From Clostridia bacterium (GTDB lineage: Bacteria; Bacillota; Clostridia; Christensenellales; Aristaeellaceae), in the NCBI GenBank assembly GCA_017938695.1, contig JAGBBA010000031.1, forward strand, positions 62,001 to 126,000: 64,000 bases of DNA, given 5' to 3'. Positions 36,954 to 46,444 of the stretch are shown in pieces. A program made the position numbers and the translations under genes. The first letter of the stretch is position 1. Each line of letters starts with the position of its first letter. A model generated the notes under the pieces. That model ran no database searches. It was not told the origin of the DNA and was given only the letters and a program-made list of their open reading frames with translations.

Positions 36954-37725
36954 TGATCCTTATAAGGTACTGGGAATCTCCCAGGGAGCGACCCAGGATG
37001 AGATCAAGCGTGCCTACCGGAAAAAGGCGAAGGAATGCCATCCTGACCTGCATCCTAATGACCCCAATGCGGAACGACGCATGAACGAGGTCAACGAGGC
37101 CTACGACATGCTGATGAATCCGGATAAGTATGCCCAGCGGCGTGCACAGCAGCAGGCCCAGCAGCAATACAGCCAGCAATATGGCAATCCCTACGGCAAT
37201 GCCTACGGTCAGCAAAGCTACGGCGGCTATCAGCATACCCAGCAGGGCTACGGGCAGCAGCGGCAGGGTGGCTATGGCGGCTGGAGCAGCGACTTCGGCT
37301 TTGGTTTTGAAGATTTCTTTGGCTTTGGCGGCAGCACCACCGTGCAACCTCCCAGAGAGGAAATGGGCGACAGTCCGCAGATCCGCCAGGTGGTGCGGGA
37401 TATCAACCAGCGGCAGTACCAGATGGCTGTGTCGCGGCTGCAGAGCATTCCCAGCACTGGCAGAAATGCCCGGTGGTACTATCTCTCCGGTGTGGCGAAC
37501 CAAGGCGCAGGCAATACCATCGCCGCCACCGAAAACATGCAGCGTGCGGTACAGATGGACCCCAATAACCAGCTGTATCATACCCTGCTGCGGCAGTACC
37601 GCCAGGCTGGGCAAACCTATCAGAGCAATGCACAGGGCTACAACACCTGGGCAATGGATCCCAGCCGCCTGTGCATGAATTTGTGCCTGCTGCAGATGTT
37701 CTGCGGCTTTTGCAGATGTTGTTAA
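36934..37725 (+). CDS. J-domain co-chaperone with Gln/Gly/Tyr-rich linker
   Basis: This 263-residue protein has a J domain at about residues 8-68 (DPYKVLGISQGATQDEIKRA, with the HPD motif in CHPDLHPND), then a low-complexity stretch at about 68-130 rich in Q, Y and G (AQQQYSQQYGNPYGNAYGQQ), a small helical TPR-like region (VSRLQSIPSTGRNARWYYLS), and a Cys-rich tail (FCGFCRCC). It lacks the zinc-finger and C-terminal domains of DnaJ, so it is a class III J protein meant for the Hsp70 encoded next. The first ATG is poorly placed for a ribosome site; the GTG at 36946 is an alternative. Confidence 0.9.
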   Translation: MVTSVVDDPYKVLGISQGATQDEIKRAYRKKAKECHPDLHPNDPNAERRMNEVNEAYDMLMNPDKYAQRRAQQQAQQQYSQQYGNPYGNAYGQQSYGGYQHTQQGYGQQRQGGYGGWSSDFGFGFEDFFGFGGSTTVQPPREEMGDSPQIRQVVRDINQRQYQMAVSRLQSIPSTGRNARWYYLSGVANQGAGNTIAATENMQRAVQMDPNNQLYHTLLRQYRQAGQTYQSNAQGYNTWAMDPSRLCMNLCLLQMFCGFCRCC

Positions 37726-37741
37726 GGAGCGTATTTGATTT

Positions 37742-39508
37742 ATGAGCAAGACCATTGGCATTGATTTGGGTACCACCAACAGCTGTGTGGCTGTGGTGGA
37801 GGGCGGCACGGCGGTGATCATCCCCAACGACAAGGGTGAGCGCACCACGCCCTCTGTTGTGGCATTTACAGAAAGCGGCGAGCGTCTGGTGGGCAGTGCA
37901 GCCCGGCGTCAGGCGGCGGTGAACGCCGACCGCACCATTTCTTCGGTGAAGCGGCATATCGGCACTGACTGGAAGAAGAACATCTCCGGCAAGAACTATA
38001 ATCCCCAGGAGATCAGCGCGATGATTCTGCGCAAGCTCCGCGAGGACGCAGAGGCCTATCTGGGCGAACCGGTGAAGGACGCGGTGATCACCGTTCCGGC
38101 GTATTTCAACGATATTCAGCGGCAGGCCACCAAGGATGCAGGTCGCATCGCTGGCTTGAATGTGAAACGCATCATCAACGAGCCCACCAGCGCGGCCCTG
38201 GCCTATGGCCTGAACAACGGTGCCCAGCAGAAGATCATGGTATACGACCTGGGCGGTGGCACCTTCGATGTATCCATCATCGAGATCGGCGACGGGGTGA
38301 TCGAGGTGCTGGCTACCTCCGGCGACAATCACCTGGGCGGCGATGACTTTGACGAGCGTGTGACCCAGTGGCTGCTGAGCGAGTTCAAACGCACCAGCCA
38401 TGCAGACCTGAGCCGCGACATGACTGCGATGATCCGTGTGCGCGAGGCGGCGGAGCAGGCCAAGAAGGAGCTTTCCGGCACGGAAACGGCGCAGATCAGC
38501 CTGCCCTTTATCGCCCAGCACAATGGTACGCCGGTACACATGGACATTACACTGACCCGTGCCAAGTTCAACGAGCTGACCCGCGACCTGGTGGATCGCA
38601 CCGAAGGCCCTGTGCGCAATGCCCTGTACGATGCCGGCATTGCCGCCAGCGAGCTGGGCCGTGTGCTGCTGGTGGGCGGCTCCACCCGCATCCCTGCGGT
38701 ACAGGAGAAGGTGCAGCAGATGACGGGGAAGATCCCCAGCAAGTCCATCAATCCTGATGAATGCGTGGCCCAGGGCGCGGCCATCCAGGGAGATACGCTG
38801 AACGAAACCACCTCGCTGACCCAAGCCACAGGCATTCTGCTGTTGGACGTAACGCCCCTGTCTCTTTCCATTGAAACCGTGGGCGGCGTGGCGACCCGTG
38901 TGGTGGAGCGCAACTCCACGCTGCCCATCCACTACACCCAGGTGTTTACCACGGCGGCACCCTTCCAGTCCAGCGTGGAGATCCACGTTCTCCAGGGCGA
39001 ACGCCCCATGGCCCGGGATAACAAGACCATCGGCAAGTTCAAACTGAAGGGCATCAAAAAAGCCATGGCCGGTGTGCCGCAGATCGAGGTCACCTTCGAC
39101 ATCGACACCAACGGCATCCTGAAGGTGTCGGCCCGGGACAAGGATACCGGCATGGAGCAGTCCATCACCATCACGGCGAATGAAAAGATGAGCGAGGCGG
39201 AGATCCAGCAGGCCATCCGCGATGCAGAAATGTACGCCTCCCAGGATGGCATCCGCCGGGATATCATGGACACCACTAACGAGGCTCAGCGGCTTCTGAG
39301 CCAGGTGGAACAGGCTATGGGCAAGGCTGGCAAGCAGATCGACAAGGAAGAAAAAAAGCGCGTGAAGGCTGACCAGGCTGCGCTGAACAAATTCCTGATG
39401 AAAAATAAGCCCGACAAGATGACCGAGGGCGACCTGATGAACCTGAAGGCTGCCGTGGAAACCCTGCGCGCAAGCAGCCAGCACATCGTAAGCATGGCAG
39501 GGGAGTAA
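37742..39508 (+). CDS. Hsp70 family chaperone (DnaK paralogue)
   Basis: This 588-residue protein has the Hsp70 ATPase signatures [32 protein letters not shown] and [17 protein letters not shown], and a substrate domain with [17 protein letters not shown] and [20 protein letters not shown]. It is shorter than housekeeping DnaK (about 610-640) because the ADP domain is trimmed around residue 80 and the acidic tail is missing. No grpE or hrcA is nearby, and it lies behind a J-domain gene with a low-complexity linker, so it is probably an accessory Hsp70 with a narrow client set. ATG preceded by AAGGAG. Confidence 0.95.
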   Translation: MSKTIGIDLGTTNSCVAVVEGGTAVIIPNDKGERTTPSVVAFTESGERLVGSAARRQAAVNADRTISSVKRHIGTDWKKNISGKNYNPQEISAMILRKLREDAEAYLGEPVKDAVITVPAYFNDIQRQATKDAGRIAGLNVKRIINEPTSAALAYGLNNGAQQKIMVYDLGGGTFDVSIIEIGDGVIEVLATSGDNHLGGDDFDERVTQWLLSEFKRTSHADLSRDMTAMIRVREAAEQAKKELSGTETAQISLPFIAQHNGTPVHMDITLTRAKFNELTRDLVDRTEGPVRNALYDAGIAASELGRVLLVGGSTRIPAVQEKVQQMTGKIPSKSINPDECVAQGAAIQGDTLNETTSLTQATGILLLDVTPLSLSIETVGGVATRVVERNSTLPIHYTQVFTTAAPFQSSVEIHVLQGERPMARDNKTIGKFKLKGIKKAMAGVPQIEVTFDIDTNGILKVSARDKDTGMEQSITITANEKMSEAEIQQAIRDAEMYASQDGIRRDIMDTTNEAQRLLSQVEQAMGKAGKQIDKEEKKRVKADQAALNKFLMKNKPDKMTEGDLMNLKAAVETLRASSQHIVSMAGE

Positions 39509-39562
39509 ATTCAATTCGGAATGAAGCGTACAGGTACGCGTTGCGTCTGTCAGCTGCATTGA

Positions 39563-39595
39563 AAAAGGCTGTCATACAAAGGATGACAGCCTTTT
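39563..39595. terminator. Bidirectional terminator between hsp70 and potD
   Basis: AAAAGGCTGTCAT / ATGACAGCCTTTT forms a perfect 13-bp stem with a 7-base loop between convergent genes. Confidence 0.85.
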
Positions 39596-39611
39596 CTGCG
39601 TTGATTCAGAT

Positions 39612-40649
39612 TTACTTGGCGTTCTTGACTTCCTGCCACAGAGCGGTGTAGATGGGCATGAAGGTTTCGTCGATGTCGTGGAAGTATTCGCAGCGGGCGA
39701 TTTCCTCATCGGTGGGATTCATGACATAGTTGTCGGTGTAGGCAGTGCCCATCAGCTCGATAGCACCGGAGTTGGGAGAGGAGTACCAGATGGCCTCGCA
39801 GTTCTTCTGGGCAATGTCGGGGCGGCAGAGGAAGTCGATGAACTTCATGGCGTTGTCGTAGTTCTTGGCGTTCTTGGGTACCACCATGCAGTCCACCCAA
39901 ACGTTGCTGCCTTCCTTGGGGATGCAGTAGGCCAGCTTGGGATTCAGGTCGATGGCGTACTGGGCGTCGCCGGACCACATCACGGCCAGGGCAGCCTCGC
40001 CAGCGACCATCTTGTCCTTGGTTTCGTCCACCTGATAGGCCTTCACGATGCCCTTCTGCTTCTGCTCGATCAGCTTCTGCTTGGCGGTTTCCAGGGCGAT
40101 AATGTCACGGGTGTTCATGGAGTAGCCCAGATACTTGAGGGTGATGCCCATGGAATCGCGGATGGAGTCCATCATGAACACGTCATTCTTCAGGTTTTCA
40201 TTCCACAGGATGTCCCAGGAATCAACAGTGCCCACCACCATTTCGGTGTTGTACAGGATGCCCACGGTGCCCCACATGTAGGGGACGGAATGAGCGTTGT
40301 TAGCATCGTAATCGGGGTTGCGCAGGGCATCGAGAATGTACTGGGCGTTGGGGATGACGCTGTAATCGATCTCCGCCAGCAGCCCCTTGTTCAGCATGCG
40401 TTCCACCATGTATTCAGAGGGGAAGCAGATGTCGAACGCGCCGGGATTGGCCTCGACCTGCACCATCATGTCCTCGTTGGTGGTGAAGCGCATGTAGTTG
40501 ACGTGGATGCCAGTCTCTTGTTCAAACTGTTCCAGGACGGTTTCGTCGATGTAGTCCTCCCAGTTGAACACGTTGACAACCTCCTGGGCGGAAGCGCACA
40601 CGGGGAGCATCAGGGCCAGGAGAAGCAGGATGCAAATGAGTTTCTTCAT
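39612..40649 (-). CDS. potD: Spermidine/putrescine-binding protein
   Basis: The 345-residue product has a signal peptide MKKLICILLLLALMLPVCAS followed by AQE, with a signal peptidase I-like site. The mature protein starts VVNVFNWEDYIDETVLEQFE, the PotD/PotF signature, and keeps polyamine-pocket segments FDICFPSEYMVERM, YMWGTVGILYN and VMWSGDAQYA. It captures spermidine or putrescine for the PotABC importer. It is the last gene of the pot operon, 36 bases after potC, with GGAGGTATTGCC ahead of the ATG. Choice between spermidine and putrescine cannot be made from sequence. Confidence 0.94.
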   Translation of the reverse strand: MKKLICILLLLALMLPVCASAQEVVNVFNWEDYIDETVLEQFEQETGIHVNYMRFTTNEDMMVQVEANPGAFDICFPSEYMVERMLNKGLLAEIDYSVIPNAQYILDALRNPDYDANNAHSVPYMWGTVGILYNTEMVVGTVDSWDILWNENLKNDVFMMDSIRDSMGITLKYLGYSMNTRDIIALETAKQKLIEQKQKGIVKAYQVDETKDKMVAGEAALAVMWSGDAQYAIDLNPKLAYCIPKEGSNVWVDCMVVPKNAKNYDNAMKFIDFLCRPDIAQKNCEAIWYSSPNSGAIELMGTAYTDNYVMNPTDEEIARCEYFHDIDETFMPIYTALWQEVKNAK

Positions 40650-40685
40650 GGGGCAATACCTCCTGAGAAAAAGATTTGGATTCGC

Positions 40686-41459
40686 TTACGCCTTGCTGTT
40701 GTCAGCGGTACGGCGGTTGACGATGAGGAGAAGGATCAGCAGTGCCACGAACATCAGCGCGGAAAGCGCGTTCAGCGTGGGTTCGATGCCGATGCGGGCC
40801 TTGGAGTAGATCAGCGTGGAGAGATTCTGCACCAAGGGGGACGTGGTGAAATAGCTGATGGTGAAGTCGTCCAGGGAGAGGGTGAAGGCCAGCATTGCGC
40901 CGGTGATGATACCCTGTTTGCACTCGGGGATGATCACGTGGGTCAGCGCGTAGGTGGGGGTAGCACCCAGATCCAGGGCAGCCTCGTAGCAGTGCTTGTT
41001 CATCTGCTTCAGCTTGGGTAAGACGGAGAGGATCACATAGGGTACATCGAAGGTGATGTGAGCCAGCAGCATGGTGACGTAGCCGCGCTCCACCTTGGTG
41101 AAGATGAACAGAAGCATCAGCGAGATACCGGTGACGATATCCGGCATGGTGTTGGGCAGGTTGGTCAGCGTCATCATCATGGCCTGGGGACGCTTCTTCA
41201 TGCTGTAAATGCCGATGGCTGCCAGGGTGCCCAGCACCGTGGAAACTACCATGGCCAGCACGGCGATGGAAAGGGTCACCTGCAGGGCATTCATGATGGA
41301 GGCATCTGCAAACAATTCGCCATACCACTTGAGGGAGAAGCCCTCCCACTTGGCGCGGCTCTTGCCTGCGTTGAAGGACTGGATGATCAGCACGATGATG
41401 GGCACATACAGGAAGACCAGGATGATGCTCAGGTAGAACTTCTTAAGAAACTTGATCAT
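40686..41459 (-). CDS. potC: Polyamine ABC transporter permease PotC
   Basis: This 257-residue protein has six helices and the permease loop EAALDLGATPTYALTHVIIP. The opening FYLSIILVFLYVPIIVLIIQ and FNAGKSRAKWEGFSLKWYGE are typical of PotC. It forms the membrane channel with PotB; its ATG overlaps the potB stop by ATGA. Length is normal for the family, and no unusual residues are seen. Confidence 0.95.
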   Translation of the reverse strand: MIKFLKKFYLSIILVFLYVPIIVLIIQSFNAGKSRAKWEGFSLKWYGELFADASIMNALQVTLSIAVLAMVVSTVLGTLAAIGIYSMKKRPQAMMMTLTNLPNTMPDIVTGISLMLLFIFTKVERGYVTMLLAHITFDVPYVILSVLPKLKQMNKHCYEAALDLGATPTYALTHVIIPECKQGIITGAMLAFTLSLDDFTISYFTTSPLVQNLSTLIYSKARIGIEPTLNALSALMFVALLILLLIVNRRTADNSKA

Positions 41460-42445
41460 ACCATGCCACCTCCTTCGCCCTTGGGATCAGCCTTGCGCAG
41501 GATGGAAAGGCTTACCAGGATCAGGATCATCATGATCAGGGACAGGGCACTGCCCACGTTCCAGTTGCCTTCGGTGAGGAAGTTCAGCTCGATCAGGTCG
41601 CCGAACATCATGGAGTTGCCGCCGCCCAGCATACGGGGGATGAAGAAGGTGGTCACGCTGGGCATGAACACCATGGTGATGCCGCTGATCACGCCAGGAA
41701 GGCTCAGGGGCAGGGTCACCTTGGTGAAGGTTTTCAGCTCGTTGCAGCCGAGGTCCTGGGCAGCTTCACCCAGCTTGGGATCCTGCTTGCTCAGCACGGT
41801 GTAGATGGGGAACACCATGAAAGGCAGGAAGTTGTACACCATGCCCAGCAGCACCGCGCCGGAGTTGTACATCAGCTTCACGCCGTCAAAGCCCAGCCAG
41901 CGCAGGAACTGGTTGATCAGGCCCTGATCTTCCAGCAGGCTCATCCATGCAATGGTGCGCAGGAGGAAGTTCATCCACATGGGGATGATGAACAGTACCA
42001 CCAGGCTGGGGCCCAGCTTCATCTGCCGGTCAGCCATGAACAGCGCAGCCGGATAGCCCAGCAGCAGGCTGATCACCGTGCACAGGAAAGCCATCCACAG
42101 GGAGTAAACCAGGGTATCCACGTTGACCGTTCCGCGGGTAATGAAGGCTGCGGCTTCCGGGCCCAGGGAGGCATACAGCTGGTTCTTGGTGTAGTTGCTG
42201 TCCCAGAAGTGGCGGAAGTTATCCAGGGTGAAAGCACCGCTGGCGTCGGTGAAAGCATAGTAGGCGATAAGGATCACCGGAACCACGGTGAACAGGATCA
42301 TCCACAGGGTATAGGGGGCGGCGAAGAGGGAACGCTTCACGCCGTTGTTGCGGCGGATGGAGGCGGCGATCATCGCAATGAAGGCGATCAGGCCTGCGCC
42401 CATCAGTGCCCATGCCCACCAGGGGAGGCTCATATCATAGCGCAT
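41456..42445 (-). CDS. potB: Polyamine ABC transporter permease PotB, N-terminally extended
   Basis: This 329-residue protein matches PotB from about residue 38 on (LFAAPYTLWMILFTVVPVIL, and the loop GEAAQDLGCNELKTFTKVTL with PLSLPGV). It has an extra N-terminal helix (WWAWALMGAGLIAFIAMIAA) and a longer periplasm-side loop at about residues 70-110, where the usual family has 20-25 fewer residues. The function, the channel with PotC, should be unaffected. GAGGTGTAACGCC precedes the ATG, 4 bases after potA. Confidence 0.94.
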   Translation of the reverse strand: MRYDMSLPWWAWALMGAGLIAFIAMIAASIRRNNGVKRSLFAAPYTLWMILFTVVPVILIAYYAFTDASGAFTLDNFRHFWDSNYTKNQLYASLGPEAAAFITRGTVNVDTLVYSLWMAFLCTVISLLLGYPAALFMADRQMKLGPSLVVLFIIPMWMNFLLRTIAWMSLLEDQGLINQFLRWLGFDGVKLMYNSGAVLLGMVYNFLPFMVFPIYTVLSKQDPKLGEAAQDLGCNELKTFTKVTLPLSLPGVISGITMVFMPSVTTFFIPRMLGGGNSMMFGDLIELNFLTEGNWNVGSALSLIMMILILVSLSILRKADPKGEGGGMV

Positions 42446-42449
42446 GGCG

Positions 42450-43499
<1,050 letters not shown>

Positions 43500-43527
43500 G
43501 AGGGTAATCTCCCTTCATCTATCTATA

Positions 43528-44070
43528 TCAAAAGCTGGGGGGCGTGGAGATCCAGAGCACCTTGGCGGGAGACTTGCCTGCATTCATCAGGTAGTGGTTC
43601 ATCTTGGGGTGGATGCAGAAACTGCAGCCGGTTTTGACCCGGATCTTTTTTTCACCCATTACCAGGAAAATGCTGCCGGAGAGCACGTAGCCGAACTCTT
43701 CGCCCTCGCTGGGGGGCAGGGGGTACGTCTGGCCGCCTTCGGCCATGTCCACCAGGATGGGCTCCATGTCGTTCTTCTGGGCATCGGGTACCAGCCAGGT
43801 GATGGAGCCGCGCAGTTCGTCCTCATCCACCTTTTCGAACATGTCCTGGGGGGCGAAGACGATCTTTTCGTTTTGCTTTTCGTTGAAGAAGGCTGGCAGG
43901 GAACTGCCCAGGCATTCCAGCATGTCCGTCAGCGTGGCGATGGACGGGGAAGCCAGGTTTCGCTCTACCTGGGAAATGAAGCCTTTGCTTAATTCGCACC
44001 GGTCCGCCACCTCTTCCTGGGTCAGGCCGCGCTGCAATCGCAGTTGACGAAGCTTCTCGCCGATATCCAT
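43528..44070 (-). CDS. XRE-cupin regulator of the polyamine operon
   Basis: This 180-residue protein has an XRE helix-turn-helix at residues about 5-60 (LRLQRGLTQEEVADRCELSK, GFISQVERNLASPSIATL) and a cupin domain at about 105-178 (EFGYVLSGSIFLVMGEKKIR, CSFCIHPKMNHYLMNAG). The layout is that of PuuR-like polyamine regulators. The start is the ATG at 44070, which has GGAGG 8 bases upstream; an in-frame TTG at 44076 is not needed. As first gene of the pot operon with two palindromes just upstream, it is probably an autorepressor that senses polyamines, by inference from family and position. Confidence 0.9.
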   Translation of the reverse strand: MDIGEKLRQLRLQRGLTQEEVADRCELSKGFISQVERNLASPSIATLTDMLECLGSSLPAFFNEKQNEKIVFAPQDMFEKVDEDELRGSITWLVPDAQKNDMEPILVDMAEGGQTYPLPPSEGEEFGYVLSGSIFLVMGEKKIRVKTGCSFCIHPKMNHYLMNAGKSPAKVLWISTPPSF

Positions 44071-44100
44071 CTGCAAAACCTCCTTCAGGCAAGGAAATTT

Positions 44101-44119
44101 GGTTTAGTGATTCTAAACC
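44101..44119. promoter_or_regulatory. Palindromic operator upstream of the pot operon (site 1)
   Basis: GGTTTAG / CTAAACC are perfect 7-bp arms around TGATT, 31 bases before the regulator start codon and downstream of the predicted promoter. Confidence 0.65.
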
Positions 44120-44134
44120 GTGAATCGAAGTTGC

Positions 44135-44156
44135 GAGTTTACTAAAACTAAACCTC
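44135..44156. promoter_or_regulatory. Related palindrome upstream of the pot operon (site 2)
   Basis: GAGTTTA and TAAACCTC arms repeat the GTTTA/TAAAC half-sites of site 1 with a different centre. Placed between site 1 and the -10 hexamer, it would let a bound repressor block the start site. Confidence 0.55.
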
Positions 44157-44169
44157 AAAACGATATACA

Positions 44170-44197
44170 TTAAACCACAGCATGGGGCCGATGTCAA
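44170..44197 (-). promoter_or_regulatory. Promoter of the pot operon
   Basis: On the minus strand a perfect TTGACA (44197-44192) and TTTAAT (44175-44170) are 16 bases apart, about 100 bases before the regulator gene. Confidence 0.6.
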
Positions 44198-44307
44198 TAC
44201 ATCTGATAAAATAATTGCCGCATTCTGAAGAAAAAACAGAAGGAGTGCAATCTGTGCGGCGCGAATAGATACAGCAACAACATCTCTGATGGATGGAGGC
44301 CCCTTTC

Positions 44308-46119
44308 ATGATCGAATTGAATGGCAAACAGGTTCAAATGCTGGACGGCGAAATGCGCCGCCGCGAATACGACAACCGTTCCTATCTGTTGAGGCTGACC
44401 CGTGAAAACCTGATGCGTAACTACATGACCGAGGCCGGTCTGTGGGGCAATGCCGAGCTGGATGTGAGCATCCACGGCGGCTGGGAATCACCCACCTGCG
44501 CGCTGCGCGGACATTTCCCCGGGCACTGGCTCAGCGCGGCGGCCATGATTTGGCACGCCACCGGTGATCCGGAGATCAAGGGCCGGGCGGATGCCATGGT
44601 GGCCGATCTGGCCCGGTGCCAGAAGGAGCATGGCAACGGCTGGGCAGGGTCCATCCCGGAAAAGTACCTACACTGGATCGCCCGGGGCAAGGAAGTGTGG
44701 GCACCGCACTACACCGTGCACAAAACGCTGATGGGTCTGGTGGACATGGCTAAACTCACCGGCAGCCAGCAGGCACTGGAAGTGGCTGACCAGTGGGGCG
44801 GCTGGTTCGAACGCTGGACGGATGCCTTTGACCGGGAAAAGATGGATGACATCCTGGATTTTGAAACCGGCGGCATGCTGGAGATCTGGGCGGAAATGCT
44901 GGCCCTGACCGGCAGCGACCGCTATGCCAAGTTACTGGACAAATACGACCGTCCCCGGCTGTTTGAGGAGCTGCTGGCAGGACGCGATCCCCTGAGCAAC
45001 ATGCACGCCAACACCACTGTGCCGGAGGTGATCGGCTGCGCCCGTGCCTATGAAGTGACGGGCAAGGAACGGTATCGCCAGATCGTCGAATTCTACTGGC
45101 AGTGCGCTGTGGAAGAGCGCGGTGCCTATGCCACCGGCGGACAGACCTGTGGCGAGATCTGGTCGCCAAAGCACGGCAGCCACAGCCGTTTGGGCCGCAA
45201 GGCACAGGAGCACTGCACCGTGTACAACATGATGCGTCTGGCTGACTTCCTTTTCCGCTGGACGAAGGACGCAAAATATGCCGACTACATCGAGCGCAAC
45301 CTGTACAACGGCATTATGGCCCAGGGCTATTACCGCCACCGCGGCACCAACGGCTATGTGCCCGGACACCCGGAAACCGGCCTGATCGCTTACTTCATGC
45401 CCATGCACGGCGGCGATCACAAGGGCTGGGGCACGGAGACCACCAACTTCTATTGCTGCCACGGTACCCTGGTGCAGGCCAATGCGGCCCTGAACCGCTA
45501 CATGTACTACCAGGACGGCAAGGATATCTACGTCTGCCAGTTCTTCGACAGCGACGCCAAGTTTGTCATCGACGGCAAGGAAGTCATCCTGCATCAGCGC
45601 ATCGACCGGCAGACGGGTTCCTTCCACCTGTCCAGTGATTCCTCTGCCCGGCAATCCATTGGCGAAGTCACCTCCAAGGTGCTGCATAATCCCCAGGAGC
45701 TGAAAGTGTACTTCGAGGTGGAATGCGAGGGCGAGGTGCAGTTCACCCTGCATGTGCGCAAGCCCTTCTGGGCCGGTGACGAGCGCGGCTTTGCCGTGCA
45801 TGAGAAAACCTGGACCAAGGGAGAACACATCTGCGTGACCTACAAGCAGGGCCTGTGGAGTGAGCCCCTGGACGGTGATCCCAGCCGCGTGGCGTTCCTC
45901 TATGGCCCCATTGTGCTGGCGGGCCTTGTGGATGCGGAAACCACGCTCCATGCAGACCCGGCTGCGCCCCACACCTGCCTGCAGCGCGCCAACGAGCGCG
46001 AGTGGGGCTCCTGGACCTGCGAATTCCTCACCACCACCGAGGACAAGGCCATCAAGTTCATTCCTCTTTATGAGGTGGGCTATGAGAACTACGCCGTGTA
46101 TTTCCGCCTTGCAAAATAA
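44308..46119 (+). CDS. GH127 (DUF1680) beta-L-arabinofuranosidase-like enzyme
   Basis: This 603-residue protein fits GH127: an alpha/alpha barrel from residue 1 to about 420, with GLWGNAELDVSIHGGWESPT, HYTVHKTLMGLVDMA, the GEIWSPKHGSHSRLGRKAQE segment followed by HCTVYNMMRLADFLFRWTKD and YADYIERNLYNGIMAQ, and a C-terminal beta-sandwich. The adjacent cysteine pair expected to hold zinc and act as nucleophile is present in NFYCCHGTLVQ. No signal peptide, so it acts in the cytoplasm on imported arabino-oligosaccharides, by family inference. The ATG at 44308 has GGAGG 8 bases upstream; the ATG at 44293 lacks one. Confidence 0.88.
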   Translation: MIELNGKQVQMLDGEMRRREYDNRSYLLRLTRENLMRNYMTEAGLWGNAELDVSIHGGWESPTCALRGHFPGHWLSAAAMIWHATGDPEIKGRADAMVADLARCQKEHGNGWAGSIPEKYLHWIARGKEVWAPHYTVHKTLMGLVDMAKLTGSQQALEVADQWGGWFERWTDAFDREKMDDILDFETGGMLEIWAEMLALTGSDRYAKLLDKYDRPRLFEELLAGRDPLSNMHANTTVPEVIGCARAYEVTGKERYRQIVEFYWQCAVEERGAYATGGQTCGEIWSPKHGSHSRLGRKAQEHCTVYNMMRLADFLFRWTKDAKYADYIERNLYNGIMAQGYYRHRGTNGYVPGHPETGLIAYFMPMHGGDHKGWGTETTNFYCCHGTLVQANAALNRYMYYQDGKDIYVCQFFDSDAKFVIDGKEVILHQRIDRQTGSFHLSSDSSARQSIGEVTSKVLHNPQELKVYFEVECEGEVQFTLHVRKPFWAGDERGFAVHEKTWTKGEHICVTYKQGLWSEPLDGDPSRVAFLYGPIVLAGLVDAETTLHADPAAPHTCLQRANEREWGSWTCEFLTTTEDKAIKFIPLYEVGYENYAVYFRLAK

Positions 46120-46122
46120 AAC

Positions 46123-46151
46123 TTGTCAAGCAAGGCAAAATAAGCTATAAT
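46123..46151 (+). promoter_or_regulatory. Sigma-A-type promoter of trpS
   Basis: TTGTCA at 46123-46128 and a perfect TATAAT at 46146-46151 are exactly 17 bases apart. Transcription would start just before the T-box leader. Confidence 0.85.
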
Positions 46152-46154
46152 AAA

Positions 46155-46388
46155 TAAAACCGACGACGAGCAGGGTGCTGTGAAAGGCCGCTTTCAGAGA
46201 GCCGGGGCAGGTGAGAGCCCGGCAGCAGGCAGCGCAGACGTGGAGCTCCGAGGGCGCGGGGGAACAGGATAGCCCCAGTATCCCGCGACGGATTCCTCCG
46301 TGAAAAGGATCGAGAGGCATGCTTTGCATGCAACAGGGGTGGCACCGCAGTCATCTGTCCCCATGGACGGATGACTGCGTTTTTCTAT
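46155..46388 (+). ncRNA. Tryptophan T-box riboswitch upstream of trpS
   Basis: The leader contains the T-box core AGGGGTGGCACCGCAG at 46335-46350 and a terminator hairpin, CGCAGTCATCTGTCC pairing with GGACGGATGACTGCG (46346-46379), followed by TTTTTCTATTT. Stem I spans about 46158-46265; its specifier loop can be read as TGG at 46241-46243, the Trp codon, followed by A as usual. The UGGN bulge is TGGC (46340-46343), which pairs with a GCCA tRNA end and so matches a tRNA with discriminator G, as in bacterial tRNA-Trp. Uncharged tRNA-Trp would stabilise the antiterminator and raise trpS transcription. Confidence 0.93.
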
Positions 46389-46444
46389 TTTCAGGCGTGT
46401 GGGCGTCCCCTTAGCTGACCGCCAATGATAAGGAGGTTTTCCCC

